In this document: piece after piece, positions 1-11,571 of the stretch
Layout: every line of letters starts with the position of its first letter
Numbering within the stretch: the stretch's first letter is position 1
Source: Chthonomonas sp. UBA6659
Lineage (GTDB): Bacteria; Armatimonadota; Fimbriimonadia; Fimbriimonadales; Fimbriimonadaceae
Length of the DNA: 64,000 bases
Direction of reading: 5' to 3'
NCBI GenBank assembly: GCA_002455425.1
Contig: DKKT01000003.1
Coordinates: 27,274-91,273, forward strand
Position numbers and translations under genes: made by a program
The notes under the pieces: generated by a model
What the model was told of the DNA's origin: nothing
The model's input: the letters and a program-made list of their open reading frames with translations, nothing else
The model's database searches: none

Positions 1-1885
1 ACTGAAGGCCGCAATCTTGCCCGGCGATCATCTCTCGTGCATCCTGCTTGACGTTCTTGAGCGATCCCACTTTGCCCGTCCAGACGACCTCTTGGCCGCG
101 CCGGATCCGAACGTTCGAGTTGCGCGTGATCTTGCCATCGGTCACGTGGGAGCCGGCGACCTTGCCCTGTCGGCTGAGATCGAACACCTTCCGAATCTCG
201 ACGGTACCGGTATAGACCTCTTCGAACTTCGGCGCAAGCATGCCCTTGACGGCGGCCTCGATATCCTCGATCAGTTCATAAATGATGTTGTAGGTCCGGA
301 TTTCGACTTTGGCTCGCTCCGCTTCGCGCTTCGCCCCAGGCTCCGGCTTCACGTTGAAGCCGATACAGATCGCACTTGCCGCGGACGCGAGGAGGATGTC
401 TCCTTCGGTGATCGAGCCGACGCCGGTCGAGATCACCTTGACCGTGACCTCTTCGTTCTCGATCTTTTCGATCATGCCGCGGACAGCTTCGACCGAACCT
501 TGGACATCGGCCCGCACGATCAGGTTGAGGTCCTTCGTCTCACCCTCCTCAAGCTGCTTTTTCAGTTCGCTGAGGGAGACGATCTTCTTAGCGCTGGTTC
601 CGGCGATGACGGCGAGGCGCGCCTTCTCAGCTCGCTCTTCGGCGATTTCGCGGGCGGCGCGCTCGTCCTTCTCGACCTCGACCCGATCACCGGCCAGAGG
701 AACGTCGCCGAGCCCGAGAATCTCGACCGGAGTCGACGGACCGGCCTCGCGCATGCTCTCGCCGAGGTAGTTCATCATCGCCTTGATCTTGCCGGAGCAC
801 GCTCCGACGACGACCGCGTCGCCGATCTTGAGCGTTCCCTCCTCGACCAAAATGGTCGCGACCGGGCCCCGGCCCTTGTCGAGCTTGGCTTCGATCACGA
901 CCCCATCGACCTCGCCCTTGGGGTCGGCGGTCAGCTGCATGATCTCGGCCTGGAGGAGGATCATCTCCAGCAGATGCGGGACTCCCTCGCCGGTGATCGC
1001 CGACACCGGACAGACGATCGTCTGGCCACCGTAGGCCTCGGGCACGACCTCATGCTCGGTCAATTGGGAGAGAACCTTGTCGGGATTCGCGTCGGCTTTG
1101 TCGATCTTGTTGACAGCCACGATCATCGGAACGTCGGCGTTCTTGACGTGATTGATCGCTTCGATGGTCTGCGGCATGATGCCGTCATCGGCCGCAACGA
1201 CCAGGATCGCGATGTCGGTGACCTGGGCTCCTCGTGCGCGCATCGCCGTGAAGGCGGCGTGGCCGGGCGTGTCGAGGAACGTGATCACGCCTTCCGGAAG
1301 TTGAACTTGGTAGGCACCGATGTGTTGAGTGATGCCACCGTGCTCTTTGGCTGCGACGTTCGCCTTGCGGATGTAGTCGAGAAGGCTGGTTTTGCCATGG
1401 TCGACGTGCCCGAGGATCGTCACAACCGGAGGGCGGGGTTGGGCTCCCACGACCTTCTTCGGCTTTTGGGTCTTGGAGGGCTCCGGCTTCGGAGCCGACG
1501 GTTCGGCCCACTGCAACTGGTATCCGAGCTGCTCGACAAGCTGTTCGGCGACCTCCGGCTTAAGGGTGGTCGTCAAAGTCGCCATGACCTTCATTTTGAG
1601 CATGAGGGTCTTTTGGATGTCGGGCTGGGGAACGCCGAGCGCCGCAGCGATGTCACGCGGGGTCCGGTTCGGCAGCAGGGACACGACCTTCGAGCCTTTG
1701 AGCCCCTGCAGGCCCTCACGAACCAACTCAAGCACGTCGTCGTCGGCATCGAAACCGACGCCGTCGCTCTCGATCCCGAAGTCGAGCAGGACGCCTCCGA
1801 CCTGCCCCGGGACCAAACCGAATTCCTTCGCCAAATCGGCGATCGCCACCTGCATCGCTTTTCTCTTTACCCCAGTCTGTCCCAT
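1..1885 (-). CDS. infB: Translation initiation factor IF-2 (3' end cut by window)
   Basis: GTPase that brings initiator tRNA to the 30S subunit in the cytoplasm. The minus-strand reading frame is open from an ATG at 1885 to the window edge (about 628 codons). It shows a short IF2_N segment, then the G1 motif GHVDHGKTS near residue 150, the G3 DTPGH and G4 NKID motifs, and the later beta-barrel domains. The last residues visible (IAGQDCGLQ) match the conserved C-terminal loop, so only about 20 residues are missing. The protein lacks the long basic linker seen in proteobacterial IF-2. It overlaps the end of ylxR by 19 nt, so the nusA-ylxR-infB order is translationally coupled. Confidence 0.97.
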   Translation of the reverse strand, partial: MGQTGVKRKAMQVAIADLAKEFGLVPGQVGGVLLDFGIESDGVGFDADDDVLELVREGLQGLKGSKVVSLLPNRTPRDIAAALGVPQPDIQKTLMLKMKVMATLTTTLKPEVAEQLVEQLGYQLQWAEPSAPKPEPSKTQKPKKVVGAQPRPPVVTILGHVDHGKTSLLDYIRKANVAAKEHGGITQHIGAYQVQLPEGVITFLDTPGHAAFTAMRARGAQVTDIAILVVAADDGIMPQTIEAINHVKNADVPMIVAVNKIDKADANPDKVLSQLTEHEVVPEAYGGQTIVCPVSAITGEGVPHLLEMILLQAEIMQLTADPKGEVDGVVIEAKLDKGRGPVATILVEEGTLKIGDAVVVGACSGKIKAMMNYLGESMREAGPSTPVEILGLGDVPLAGDRVEVEKDERAAREIAEERAEKARLAVIAGTSAKKIVSLSELKKQLEEGETKDLNLIVRADVQGSVEAVRGMIEKIENEEVTVKVISTGVGSITEGDILLASAASAICIGFNVKPEPGAKREAERAKVEIRTYNIIYELIEDIEAAVKGMLAPKFEEVYTGTVEIRKVFDLSRQGKVAGSHVTDGKITRNSNVRIRRGQEVVWTGKVGSLKNVKQDAREMIAGQDCGLQ

Positions 1886-2133
1886 AACGCTTGCCTCACT
1901 CGGTCCCGTGTCGCGTCTGGCAGGCGCGTTCGCAGCGCCCGGTCCAGGCGATCCTTTTGGAATAGCCTCTCGATACACTCGGCCTGCGGACAGACATAGG
2001 CTCCGCGGCCACTTCCCTTCGCTCCCACATCGGCGTCACCCTGTCCCGTGCGGTGGACGCGGAGGAACGTCGAAGGATGGTCCTTGCGTCGACAGGCAAC
2101 GCAGGAGCGCTGCGGGCTGTGACGCCGGGTCAC
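1867..2133 (-). CDS. ylxR: YlxR/DUF448 RNA-binding protein
   Basis: Small (88 aa) nucleic-acid-binding protein of the YlxR family, always found between nusA and infB. The conserved start RSCVACRRK and the later GRGAYVCP segment are visible. The start is inferred as a GTG at 2133, one base after the nusA stop codon; a longer open frame upstream only overlaps nusA and has no family similarity. The exact cellular role of the family is not settled; roles in RNase P modulation and transcription have been proposed. Confidence 0.9.
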   Translation of the reverse strand: MTRRHSPQRSCVACRRKDHPSTFLRVHRTGQGDADVGAKGSGRGAYVCPQAECIERLFQKDRLDRALRTRLPDATRDRVRQALWDRLG

Positions 2134-2134
2134 G

Positions 2135-3217
2135 CTAACTCGCTGCGCCCTCCGGCGACTTCTTTTCGTCCGCCTTCTCGGCCGCAGCCTGTGTTTCGCT
2201 TCGGATGTCGATCTTCCACTCCGTGAGACGGGCGGCGAGGCGCACGTTCTGGCCTCCCTTTCCGATCGCGAGACTGAGTTGCGTATCGGGCACGACGACG
2301 TACGCGCTCTTCGCCTCGTCGTCGAGCTTGATCGAATTGACCTTGGCCGGACTGAGCGCATTGATGATGAACGTCTTCGGATCCTCGCTCCACGGCACGA
2401 TATCGATCTTCTCGTCGAACAGTTCGTCGACGATCGTCTGGACCCGTGAGCCCCGCTGGCCGACACACGCGCCCACGGCATCGACCCGTTCGTCGGTGCT
2501 GACGACCGCGACTTTGCTCCGCTGACCCGGCTCGCGCGCGACGGCCTTGATGACCACGATGCCTTCGGCGATCTCGGGAATCTCCAGTTCGAACAGCTTG
2601 CGGAGCAGGTTCGGGTGGGTACGGCTGACGATGACTTTCAGGCCTCGGCGGCTATCTTCGACTCGCAGCACGTACACGCGAAGCCGATCGTTCGGGCGAT
2701 AGCGCTCGGTCGGCACCTGCTCCCACTTTGGGAGCTCTGCTTCGACCCGATTGACTTGCACGAGAACGGTCTGCTCTTCCCGGCGCGTCACCGTGCCGCT
2801 CACGACGTCGTTGAGCTTCTCCGCAAACGTGTCGTGAACCTGTCGATGCTCGGCCTCTCGCATCTTCTGGCTCAACACCTGCTTGAAGGTCTGTGCCGCG
2901 ATGCGTCCAAATCGGTTGGGATCGATCTCGAACTCGACGAAGTCTCCGATTTCGACGTCGGGTTTCTTGCGCCGAGCGTCGGTGACAGCGACCTGGTACG
3001 ACGGGTCGAGGAGTTCGCCGACGACTTCCTTTTGGACGTAGAGCTTGTAGCCGGTCGGGCCGCCGCTCTTGACGTCAAGGCGCACCGTCACATCGCCCTG
3101 CGAGCCCACGAACTTCTTGTAGGCCACGGCGAGGGCTTCTTCGAACTCCCGGATCAGCTCGTCGACCGGAATGTCCCGTTCCTGTGCGATTTGATTGAGC
3201 TGCTGCCAGATATCCAT
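2135..3217 (-). CDS. nusA: Transcription termination/antitermination factor NusA
   Basis: RNA polymerase-associated elongation factor of 360 aa. Domains in order are the NusA N-terminal domain (about 1-125), an S1 domain (about 130-200), and two KH domains (about 200-345) with the IGKGGQNVRLA motif in KH2. A short charged tail follows instead of the acidic repeats of enterobacteria. The ATG at 3217 (MDIWQQ) is preferred over an in-frame codon 14 residues upstream because family proteins begin there. No rimP is adjacent; asnS lies upstream on the same strand. It heads the nusA-ylxR-infB operon. Confidence 0.96.
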   Translation of the reverse strand: MDIWQQLNQIAQERDIPVDELIREFEEALAVAYKKFVGSQGDVTVRLDVKSGGPTGYKLYVQKEVVGELLDPSYQVAVTDARRKKPDVEIGDFVEFEIDPNRFGRIAAQTFKQVLSQKMREAEHRQVHDTFAEKLNDVVSGTVTRREEQTVLVQVNRVEAELPKWEQVPTERYRPNDRLRVYVLRVEDSRRGLKVIVSRTHPNLLRKLFELEIPEIAEGIVVIKAVAREPGQRSKVAVVSTDERVDAVGACVGQRGSRVQTIVDELFDEKIDIVPWSEDPKTFIINALSPAKVNSIKLDDEAKSAYVVVPDTQLSLAIGKGGQNVRLAARLTEWKIDIRSETQAAAEKADEKKSPEGAAS

Positions 3218-3322
3218 GTTTTCTGTCCCCCGCGAATGAAAAAAGGCGGCAGAAGCCACCTTTCCAAGACGCGACTTATCAGCCGATATTGTAGCACAAA
3301 GCCACCACCACGGGCCTGTTCG

Positions 3323-4723
<1,401 letters not shown>

Positions 4724-4758
4724 GGGAGGCGAGAGTGTACCGCCAAGGTCCAACCAAA

Positions 4759-4791
4759 GAAGCCTCCCGCGGCGATGCCGCGAGAGGCTTC
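4759..4791 (-). terminator. Hairpin terminator after the LamG/dockerin-like gene
   Basis: GAAGCCTC at 4759-4766 pairs with GAGGCTTC at 4784-4791, and CGCGG pairs with CCGCG inside. The hairpin sits 10 nt after the stop codon at 4802 and is followed by TTGG rather than a strong T run. Confidence 0.75.
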
Positions 4792-4801
4792 CGTGGCGCG
4801 G

Positions 4802-7800
4802 CTAGTCGCCGACGAGGCCGAAGTTCATGATCAGGATGTCGAAGTCATCCGACTCGACGGTGCCCGATCCGTCCAGATCGGCACGGGCGTCGTAGCCGCT
4901 GTCTCCGACACTGTAACCGAAGGCCGCGACGAGTAAGTCGAAGTCATCCGACTCGACCGCGTTGTTGCCATCGCAGTCGCCGTTGATCAGACTCACGTTC
5001 GCACCCACGGCTCCGCTGCTGCCGATGTTGGTATTGATCTTCTTGCGAAGCCAATGAGAACCCTTGATCAGCACTTCCACGGGTCCATAGAGGCCGGTGA
5101 CCGTCGAGAACGTCCCGCCCGGGCCAAGTACCGCCCACTTCGTGTCGAGAATCTGCTGTTGTCCCGGATAGCGGAACTCGAGCATGACCTGTTGACCGGC
5201 TTCGTCCGGAAGGAAGTTCTGCAGGGTCACGGTGCCGGAGATCGGGCGCAGCGCCATCGGATCGGCAATGAGCATTTCTTCGGCGACGCCACCCGTGATG
5301 TCGACTCGACTGTACTCCGTGACCGTCGTTGCGACCGTCGGTTCGGCGAGGATCGCGACCCGGTCACCTTGATAGGCCGTTCCGGCAACGGTGATCGCCT
5401 GAATCGAGTCCATCTCGAGCACGAAGCAGGGCGGCGTAGGGGGCGTTGTAGGCCCGCCCTTCTCACAGACGATGGGGAGCTCCGCCAGTTGGACGGAGTT
5501 GGTCGGGAGACCCGTTCGGTTCGCGACGACCGTTCCTTGGCGATAGACGATCACTCGCGTCGTCGGCGAACTGACCGCCGAGTAGTCCGCGGTGACTTGG
5601 ACCAACCCCGGTCCTTCGTCCAGTCTGATCGTGCCGACCTGCGAACCTGGAACCCCATTCTTCTTCGCGTAGGCCACGATCTTCGGGTAGCAGTCATTGG
5701 CGAGCGGCACCCACCTGGCAACCAAGCCGAAACGAAAGCCGTTCGTGTTCGGCAGATCGAGGCGAACGCCATCGTCTTCGGCCTCAAGGAGCCCGTTGAC
5801 GATGATCCCGTCATCGACCGAGGAGAGGGCGGCGCCTCCCAAAGTCGAAACGCCGACTTCACCATGGACGAAGCTACGGACGTCCGAAAGTTCGATGGCC
5901 GGGTTGCCTTGCCCGTAGAGTTGCAGGTGCGTGACCTTGCCCAGCGCCGCGGACACGCCAACGGCTTGGACAACGACCTGGGCCACGTTATTGACCGTCG
6001 AAGCTCCGACGACGACCGTCGTTGGGTTCAGGTTCAGGAGGAAGCATGCCTCAGTCGAGCTCGCAAAGCAATCCTGGACCAGCTTGAGGATTCGGAGACT
6101 TGCAGGCTGGGTGAACAACGCGAGGCTGTTCTGCGGCCGTGCTTGGTCGAGAAGGAGTGCGCCGGCAGCGTTGTAGAGCTTAACCCGTACCGAAGCTGGG
6201 CCGATGGTCGAGAAGTCCGCCGTCAGCGCCGCGGCAGACTCACCACCCGCGACGTTCAGGCGAGCCCATTGCTGCAAGGGTTGTCCGTTGACGCTGCCAA
6301 TCGTCGTGAGCGACAAGAGGATATCCGGGTCGTCGAATGCCGGGCTGACGGCAAAGCTGAGCTCCCCTCCAATCGCGTTTCCGAGATCGCAGATGACGGA
6401 CCCCGGACCGGCCTGGAAGGAGGGCTTCAAGTTGCCCGCTCCGGTGAAGTCGAGCTCGACGGGGTACGTCGTATCCCACCAGTAGCCTCTCCAGCACGGG
6501 TTGCAGTTCCAAAGCTGGAGACGCGCATAGTCCACGGCCGTGAACCACTGCGTCTTGAAATCGAGGCGACCCACCTGATTGATCGTCGAGAGCACGTTGT
6601 TGTTGAGATTGAGGGCGACTATCTCGGGTCCGGTGGTCGTCCAGGGTGCAGGATTGGCAAAGGGCGTCAGGAGAGTGTTGTACGCCCACACGTTAGAGTT
6701 GTTGAGTCCAAGGAAGAGCCGGTCGTTGTTGGCGTTGACTCCATTCAGGTTGTTCGCTCGCATCCGCGAGACGAACCGTCCCTTGAAGTTCTTGCACGGT
6801 CCGCTCGGAAGACCCAGGAAAGAGGCTCCGAAGGCTTGATCCAGCGGGTTCTGATCGAACTTGAGTGGAGTGGCACCGAGCTGCGGGGCCAGTTGAGAGC
6901 TGACGGGGGTGAGGTCGGGTCCAAAGTTGAAGAAGTCATTTCGGCCGATCTGATACGTCTTCGGACAGTCTCGCACGAGGGCCAAATCATCGACCCACGA
7001 GGTACCGCCCAAGTCGCCCCCGTAAACATTGACCGCGTGAATCTGCAAGAGGCTCTGGGTCACATTCGAGCGCCATCGCGCGTCTGCCAGAAACTGACCG
7101 TCATAGTAGACCTGGAATCGGTCATTGGTCAGGTCAATGAAGGCACACACGTTGACCCATTGGTTCGTCTTCGTCGGGATCGGGGGGCTGACCGAATATA
7201 CGGTTTGCCCACCGACGGGAACGAACGTCACGCTGGTCGAGTTCGCGCCGACTTGCATGCTGAATGCTCCGGCTTGCGTGTGCGGCCGATTCAGGAGCAT
7301 GAAGTAAGATCGCTGCAACGGGTCCGAGGTCGACGGCACCCACCACCATCCACTGAACACATACTTGCCGTTGGAAATGCAACGGAAATTGCGCATCAAG
7401 TCGGTCGTGGTCGACAGGAAAAGGCCCCGGCTCGGAGAGCAGAAAAGGTCCTGGATGAGGCCCGCCTCGTTCGCGAATCCTTCGGCCAGATACCAGCCGC
7501 GAGAGACGTTTTGGTGAGGGCTTGAGTTGAACGGGTACGCCCAATCCGGGAACGGTTCACACCATCCGCGGCCGGGAGGACAGCCGAAACAGTGGTTGTC
7601 GATGTTGACCGCCGCCTGGCCGGTAAGGTCTTGGAATTGCACTTCGACAATACACCGCGAGTCCTCGAAACCGAAGAAGTACGGCGTCTGAGCGTTCGTG
7701 AAGCTGAACGGCACGTTCAAGACCGTGCTGTCGGCAAGGGTGATCCGCGCGTTGAGGTTGCCTCCGAAGCCAGGAAAGGCATGGAAGTCCATGCCGAAAG

Positions 7801-8200
7801 CACGCACCGGAACCCGGTACGTGATCGTCATGCCCTGGCTGTTATTGGCCCAAATGCGCTTGGTCGTGCCGCCGCCGTAGTTGGCGTTCAGGAACACGAC
7901 TGATCCCGCCAGAGGCGGTCCCGGAAGATACTCGACCATCGGAGAAACCAATCCGGTCTGCGCCGGCGAGCCCGCGGAAGTGAATTCGTCAAGCTTGCCG
8001 CCGGGCGTGAGTTGCAGCTGATTTCCGGTGAATGTGACCTTGTCGAATCTGTCACAGCGGCCATTGCTCAATAGATAGCTGTTGAGCGCGCTTCTCGTGG
8101 AAAGCCGGACGGCGCTTCCCGAGGCGGCCAGGGCGATCACACAGCCGAGCGCAAGCAGTCGCCTTGCGACTGAGTTGCTCGTCATGATTGCCAAGTTCAT
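4802..8200 (-). CDS. Secreted LamG-like protein with dockerin-like C-terminus
   Basis: A 1132-aa exported protein of unknown role. The N-terminus has a signal peptide (VARRLLALGCVIALAASGSA). Residues about 215-405 resemble a concanavalin A/LamG jellyroll, followed by several beta-rich segments with a repeated VQ-x-V-x-ADYS/DFS pattern. The last 60 residues hold two calcium-binding dockerin-like repeats: GDCDGNN..SDDFD and DLDGSGT..SDDFD. The ATG at 8200 is supported by an AGGAGG six bases upstream. It shares this C-terminus with the metalloprotease at 8351-11407, but no cohesin partner is visible in the window. Function is unknown; a surface or extracellular binding role is inference. Confidence 0.85.
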   Translation of the reverse strand: MNLAIMTSNSVARRLLALGCVIALAASGSAVRLSTRSALNSYLLSNGRCDRFDKVTFTGNQLQLTPGGKLDEFTSAGSPAQTGLVSPMVEYLPGPPLAGSVVFLNANYGGGTTKRIWANNSQGMTITYRVPVRAFGMDFHAFPGFGGNLNARITLADSTVLNVPFSFTNAQTPYFFGFEDSRCIVEVQFQDLTGQAAVNIDNHCFGCPPGRGWCEPFPDWAYPFNSSPHQNVSRGWYLAEGFANEAGLIQDLFCSPSRGLFLSTTTDLMRNFRCISNGKYVFSGWWWVPSTSDPLQRSYFMLLNRPHTQAGAFSMQVGANSTSVTFVPVGGQTVYSVSPPIPTKTNQWVNVCAFIDLTNDRFQVYYDGQFLADARWRSNVTQSLLQIHAVNVYGGDLGGTSWVDDLALVRDCPKTYQIGRNDFFNFGPDLTPVSSQLAPQLGATPLKFDQNPLDQAFGASFLGLPSGPCKNFKGRFVSRMRANNLNGVNANNDRLFLGLNNSNVWAYNTLLTPFANPAPWTTTGPEIVALNLNNNVLSTINQVGRLDFKTQWFTAVDYARLQLWNCNPCWRGYWWDTTYPVELDFTGAGNLKPSFQAGPGSVICDLGNAIGGELSFAVSPAFDDPDILLSLTTIGSVNGQPLQQWARLNVAGGESAAALTADFSTIGPASVRVKLYNAAGALLLDQARPQNSLALFTQPASLRILKLVQDCFASSTEACFLLNLNPTTVVVGASTVNNVAQVVVQAVGVSAALGKVTHLQLYGQGNPAIELSDVRSFVHGEVGVSTLGGAALSSVDDGIIVNGLLEAEDDGVRLDLPNTNGFRFGLVARWVPLANDCYPKIVAYAKKNGVPGSQVGTIRLDEGPGLVQVTADYSAVSSPTTRVIVYRQGTVVANRTGLPTNSVQLAELPIVCEKGGPTTPPTPPCFVLEMDSIQAITVAGTAYQGDRVAILAEPTVATTVTEYSRVDITGGVAEEMLIADPMALRPISGTVTLQNFLPDEAGQQVMLEFRYPGQQQILDTKWAVLGPGGTFSTVTGLYGPVEVLIKGSHWLRKKINTNIGSSGAVGANVSLINGDCDGNNAVESDDFDLLVAAFGYSVGDSGYDARADLDGSGTVESDDFDILIMNFGLVGD

Positions 8201-8305
8201 GATTGCCTCCTATTTGCCGGTCAAATGGCGGTTGCCACCGACTGCTGGAGGAACTGTAACATGCGAACTGTGACGAATCCGTGACGAGCCTCGAACGAAA
8301 AGACG

Positions 8306-8332
8306 AACCCCCCGCGGCTAGCACGGGGGGCC
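8306..8332 (-). terminator. Rho-independent terminator after the metalloprotease gene
   Basis: CCCCCCG at 8308-8314 pairs with CGGGGGG at 8324-8330 around a 9-nt loop. On the minus strand it is followed by TTCGTCTTTTCG, a T-rich stretch. It lies 20 nt after the stop codon at 8351. Confidence 0.85.
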
Positions 8333-8350
8333 GTTGGGTCGATCGGAGCC

Positions 8351-11300
8351 TTACAGGTCGCCGGAGGCCCCGAAGGCCGCGACAAGGATGTCGAAGTCAT
8401 CCGAGTCGACGGTTCCGGAACCGTCGAGGTCCGCGCGGGCATCAAACCCGCTATCTCCGACGCTGAGGCCGAACGAAGCGACCAGCAGGTCGAAGTCGTC
8501 CGAATCCACCATGTTGCTACCGTCGCAATCTCCGTTCGTGAGCACGAAGCTCAACGAGCTGGTGCCGGTCGGTCCGACGACGACGGAGCCGAGTTTCCGT
8601 CGCAGCCAAGTGTCACCCTTCGCCGTGATGTCGTAGGTGCCAGCCGGAAGCGGATTCGCCAAGTCGAACGAGAAGTCTCCGTTCGCGGCGAGCCCCACCG
8701 TTTGCGCCTCATCGGGCGTCGTGGATCCGACTTGCCGGACCTCGATCACCACCGACTCTGCATTGACTGCCCCTACGAAACTCAGGAGCGTGACATTGCC
8801 CGAGAGCGTCTTGGTCACCTCACTGACCGTCAACGTGATCGTCTCGGAGTCGTTCAGGTTCGGGCTACCGTTGTCGGTCACGCGGACATCGAACGTGTAG
8901 CTACCAGGGCCCTGCGCTTCGGTTGGGGTCCAGGTAAACACGCCGCCCGGCGTGATCGAGGCACCTGTCGGTGCTCCAACCAAGCTGAAAGTCAGCGTGT
9001 TCGCGGGCAGATCCGCGTCGGTCGCCGTTGCCGTAAACGTGTAGAGCGTCTCCTCATCGATCGTCGAATTGCCGATCGCGGCGAGGACCGGGGCGACATT
9101 GACCTCGTTGACGGTCACCGTGATCGTCTCGGAGTCGCTCAGGTTCGGGCTGCCGTTGTCGGTCACGCGGACGTCGAACGTGTAGCTGCCCGGGCCCTGC
9201 GCCTCGGTCGGAGTGAACGAGAAGACTCCAGTGGTCGGATTGATCGAAGCACCCGCCGGGGCACCGACGAGACTGAACGTCAGCGTGTTCGCGGGTAGAT
9301 CGGAGTCGGTCGCCGTCGCGGTGAATCCGATGTTCGTGAGCTCGTTCCCGCTCTTGTTCCCGATCGCCCCGAGGACCGGAGCCACGTTGACTTCGTTCAC
9401 GGTCACCGTGATCGTCTCGGAGTCGTTCAAGTTCGGGCTGCCGTTGTCGGTCACTCGGACATCGAATGTATAGTTACCCGGGCCTTGAGCCTCGGTCGGC
9501 GTGAACGTGAACACACCAGTGGTCGGATTGATCGAAGCGCCCGCCGGAGCACCGACGAGACTGTACGACAACGTGTTCGCGGGCAGATCGGTGTCGGTGG
9601 CAGTGGCCGTGAAACCGATGTTCGTGAGCTCGTTCCCGCTCTTATTGCCGATCGCCGCCAAGACCGGGGCGACGTTGACTTCGTTCACCGTCACCGTGAT
9701 CGTCTCGGAGTCGCTCAGGTTCGGGCTCCCGTTGTCGGTCACGCGGACGTCGAACGTGTAGCTGCCGGGGCCTTGAGCCTCCGTCGGCGTGAACGAGAAG
9801 ACGCCCGTCGACGCGTTGATCGAAGCGCCTGCCGGAGCACCGACGAGGCTGAACGTGAGCGTTTGGCCCGCGTCAGGATCGGTCGCCGTCGCCGTGAAGC
9901 CGATGTTGGTGAGCTCGTTGCCGCTCTTGTTGCCGATCGGATTCAAGGTCGGCGCAGTGTTGCTCGCGGGGACAGACGTGGCGATCGTGAAGTGATAGAG
10001 CTGGCTCTGGGTCGGCGTATTCGCTTCGAAGATGCGGATGAAGTAATCGCCCGCGACGGGAAGGTTGATGCCGTTCACGACCTCATTCACCCCGGCCGCG
10101 GCCGCAGCACCGGTCGCGATGACGGTGACTCCGTCGCTTGCGCGAATCTCGAAGTTCAGGTTCGCGATCGCGAGGCTGTTGGTGACGTTGCTCGATGTGC
10201 AACCCGAGTTCTGGGGTCCATCGTTGTAGCTGAACCCGATCGGGGTCACCGTGACGTTCGCGGTTCTCGGGCCCCCGACACTAAATCGGAAGTAGTCGTT
10301 CTCACCGTCGGCGTCGATGCTCAGCACCGATCCGAAGGTGACGTTCGGCGCTGGGACCGGGCCGAGCGTGAACGATCCAGGAGCCAACGTGCCCAAGTTC
10401 TTGGCGGTGGCGGCGGTGTCGTTCGTCTCATACGGATCGCCATAGTGGCGCTGAGCAGCCCGGATGTCGTCATGCTGGGGTCCGTCGAAGTTCGTCGAGA
10501 GGAAGGGCTCCATCAGCTTGCCCTGTGTCACTGGGCAAACGTGACTGATGCCCATGCCGTGGCCGTGCTCATGCGAGATGACGTTGCGGACGTTGATGTA
10601 ATCGCCAGACGCGTTGCCCCACCGGGCAATGTCCCCGCCGTCGAGGACCATGTCGCCGTTCGACGGGAAGTAGTTGTACGCAAGGATCCCGTTGACGCCG
10701 TCAATCGGCTTCATCGCGATGCGCAGATCACCGCGGAAGCCCGCCGCGCCGCCGGTCCCCCAAGCTGCGCCGTCATCCCAAGCGTTCCCACCAAAGGTCA
10801 CGCGGGTGTAGGTGAGACCTGACAGCTGCTGCCACCGAGCAAAGACGGATTCGAACTTGGAGATCCAGAGCGCTTGGTTACCCCCGTACTGCGCATTCAT
10901 CTGGGCAAAGAGCGTGCTGTTCGCGACGGGCTCACCCGCTCCGCTCGAAATCGAGAGACCATCGGGCACGAAGCTCCACGTGAGTGCCCTTGGCGAACCC
11001 TGCACACCGCTCCAGCGCGTATTGAGCTGGTACTCGCTGCCGGGGCCTTCAGAGGGGGGCCATGCTCCGTCCTCGGCACTTTGCATTGCTGCGAGGAATG
11101 CCTGCATGACTTCTTCGGGGGTTCCCTCGGCAAAGCAGGCCATCGCGGGTCCAAGGTCGATCATGTTGGCGGCCTTGTTCACCGCCTTCCGTGACTGGAA
11201 GAGCGAGATGTAGTCCCGGTAGAGAATCTTGTGGCGGCCGGCGTCGGAGCCGGTATCCGTCAGGACGCAAGCCTCTTCTTCCGGGCTCGAACCCTTCGGT

Positions 11301-11407
11301 GCCGCCTTGGCGACGGGAGTGTTGGCGGCGAGATAGCCGACGAAGCCAAGCGCGCCGATTCCAAGCGCGACACTGAGCCACCGCGCCCCGTTTTGAGAGA
11401 TACGCAT
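8351..11407 (-). CDS. Secreted matrixin-type metalloprotease with cadherin-like repeats and dockerin-like end
   Basis: Predicted exported zinc endopeptidase of 1018 aa. It has an N-terminal membrane/signal segment (WLSVALGIGALGFVGYLAA) and an M10-like catalytic domain with the zinc motif HEHGHGMGISH near residues 279-289. A PPC-like beta domain follows (about 335-470), then four nearly identical cadherin/Ig-like repeats of about 95 residues, then a two-repeat dockerin-like tail. The start is taken as the ATG at 11407 with AAGGA upstream. The open frame extends further 5', but that part overlaps the M50 gene in another frame and shows no coding character. The substrate is unknown. Confidence 0.88.
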   Translation of the reverse strand: MRISQNGARWLSVALGIGALGFVGYLAANTPVAKAAPKGSSPEEEACVLTDTGSDAGRHKILYRDYISLFQSRKAVNKAANMIDLGPAMACFAEGTPEEVMQAFLAAMQSAEDGAWPPSEGPGSEYQLNTRWSGVQGSPRALTWSFVPDGLSISSGAGEPVANSTLFAQMNAQYGGNQALWISKFESVFARWQQLSGLTYTRVTFGGNAWDDGAAWGTGGAAGFRGDLRIAMKPIDGVNGILAYNYFPSNGDMVLDGGDIARWGNASGDYINVRNVISHEHGHGMGISHVCPVTQGKLMEPFLSTNFDGPQHDDIRAAQRHYGDPYETNDTAATAKNLGTLAPGSFTLGPVPAPNVTFGSVLSIDADGENDYFRFSVGGPRTANVTVTPIGFSYNDGPQNSGCTSSNVTNSLAIANLNFEIRASDGVTVIATGAAAAAGVNEVVNGINLPVAGDYFIRIFEANTPTQSQLYHFTIATSVPASNTAPTLNPIGNKSGNELTNIGFTATATDPDAGQTLTFSLVGAPAGASINASTGVFSFTPTEAQGPGSYTFDVRVTDNGSPNLSDSETITVTVNEVNVAPVLAAIGNKSGNELTNIGFTATATDTDLPANTLSYSLVGAPAGASINPTTGVFTFTPTEAQGPGNYTFDVRVTDNGSPNLNDSETITVTVNEVNVAPVLGAIGNKSGNELTNIGFTATATDSDLPANTLTFSLVGAPAGASINPTTGVFSFTPTEAQGPGSYTFDVRVTDNGSPNLSDSETITVTVNEVNVAPVLAAIGNSTIDEETLYTFTATATDADLPANTLTFSLVGAPTGASITPGGVFTWTPTEAQGPGSYTFDVRVTDNGSPNLNDSETITLTVSEVTKTLSGNVTLLSFVGAVNAESVVIEVRQVGSTTPDEAQTVGLAANGDFSFDLANPLPAGTYDITAKGDTWLRRKLGSVVVGPTGTSSLSFVLTNGDCDGSNMVDSDDFDLLVASFGLSVGDSGFDARADLDGSGTVDSDDFDILVAAFGASGDL

Positions 11408-11525
11408 AGGTATGAATCCTTCCTTGCAAGTAGGATGACGGTCCGATCGAACGTGATACGGCCGCCTGCCCTCTCGGACGGCTCCCGTCCGGGCAAAGTT
11501 CGTTCCGGACGCGGAGACGACGCTT

Positions 11526-11552
11526 GTTCTTACCGCTGAAACCGGCAAGAAC
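11526..11552. terminator. Imperfect hairpin between the M50 gene and the metalloprotease gene
   Basis: GTTCTTACCG at 11526-11535 pairs with CGGCAAGAAC at 11543-11552 (one A-C mismatch). It may end the lysA-M50 transcript or lie in the leader of the downstream protease gene. A second hairpin CGGACGG/CCGTCCG lies closer to that start. There is no T run, so the terminator call is tentative. Confidence 0.4.
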
Positions 11553-11571
11553 ACGGGGAACCGCCAATGCC

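Noticed and set aside
17..1999. A long plus-strand open frame opposite infB
   Set aside because: It is the antisense shadow of infB; the minus strand encodes clear IF-2 motifs.
8820..9960. CRISPR-like repeats
   Set aside because: The repeats of about 288 bp are in-frame coding repeats of cadherin-like domains, without spacers.
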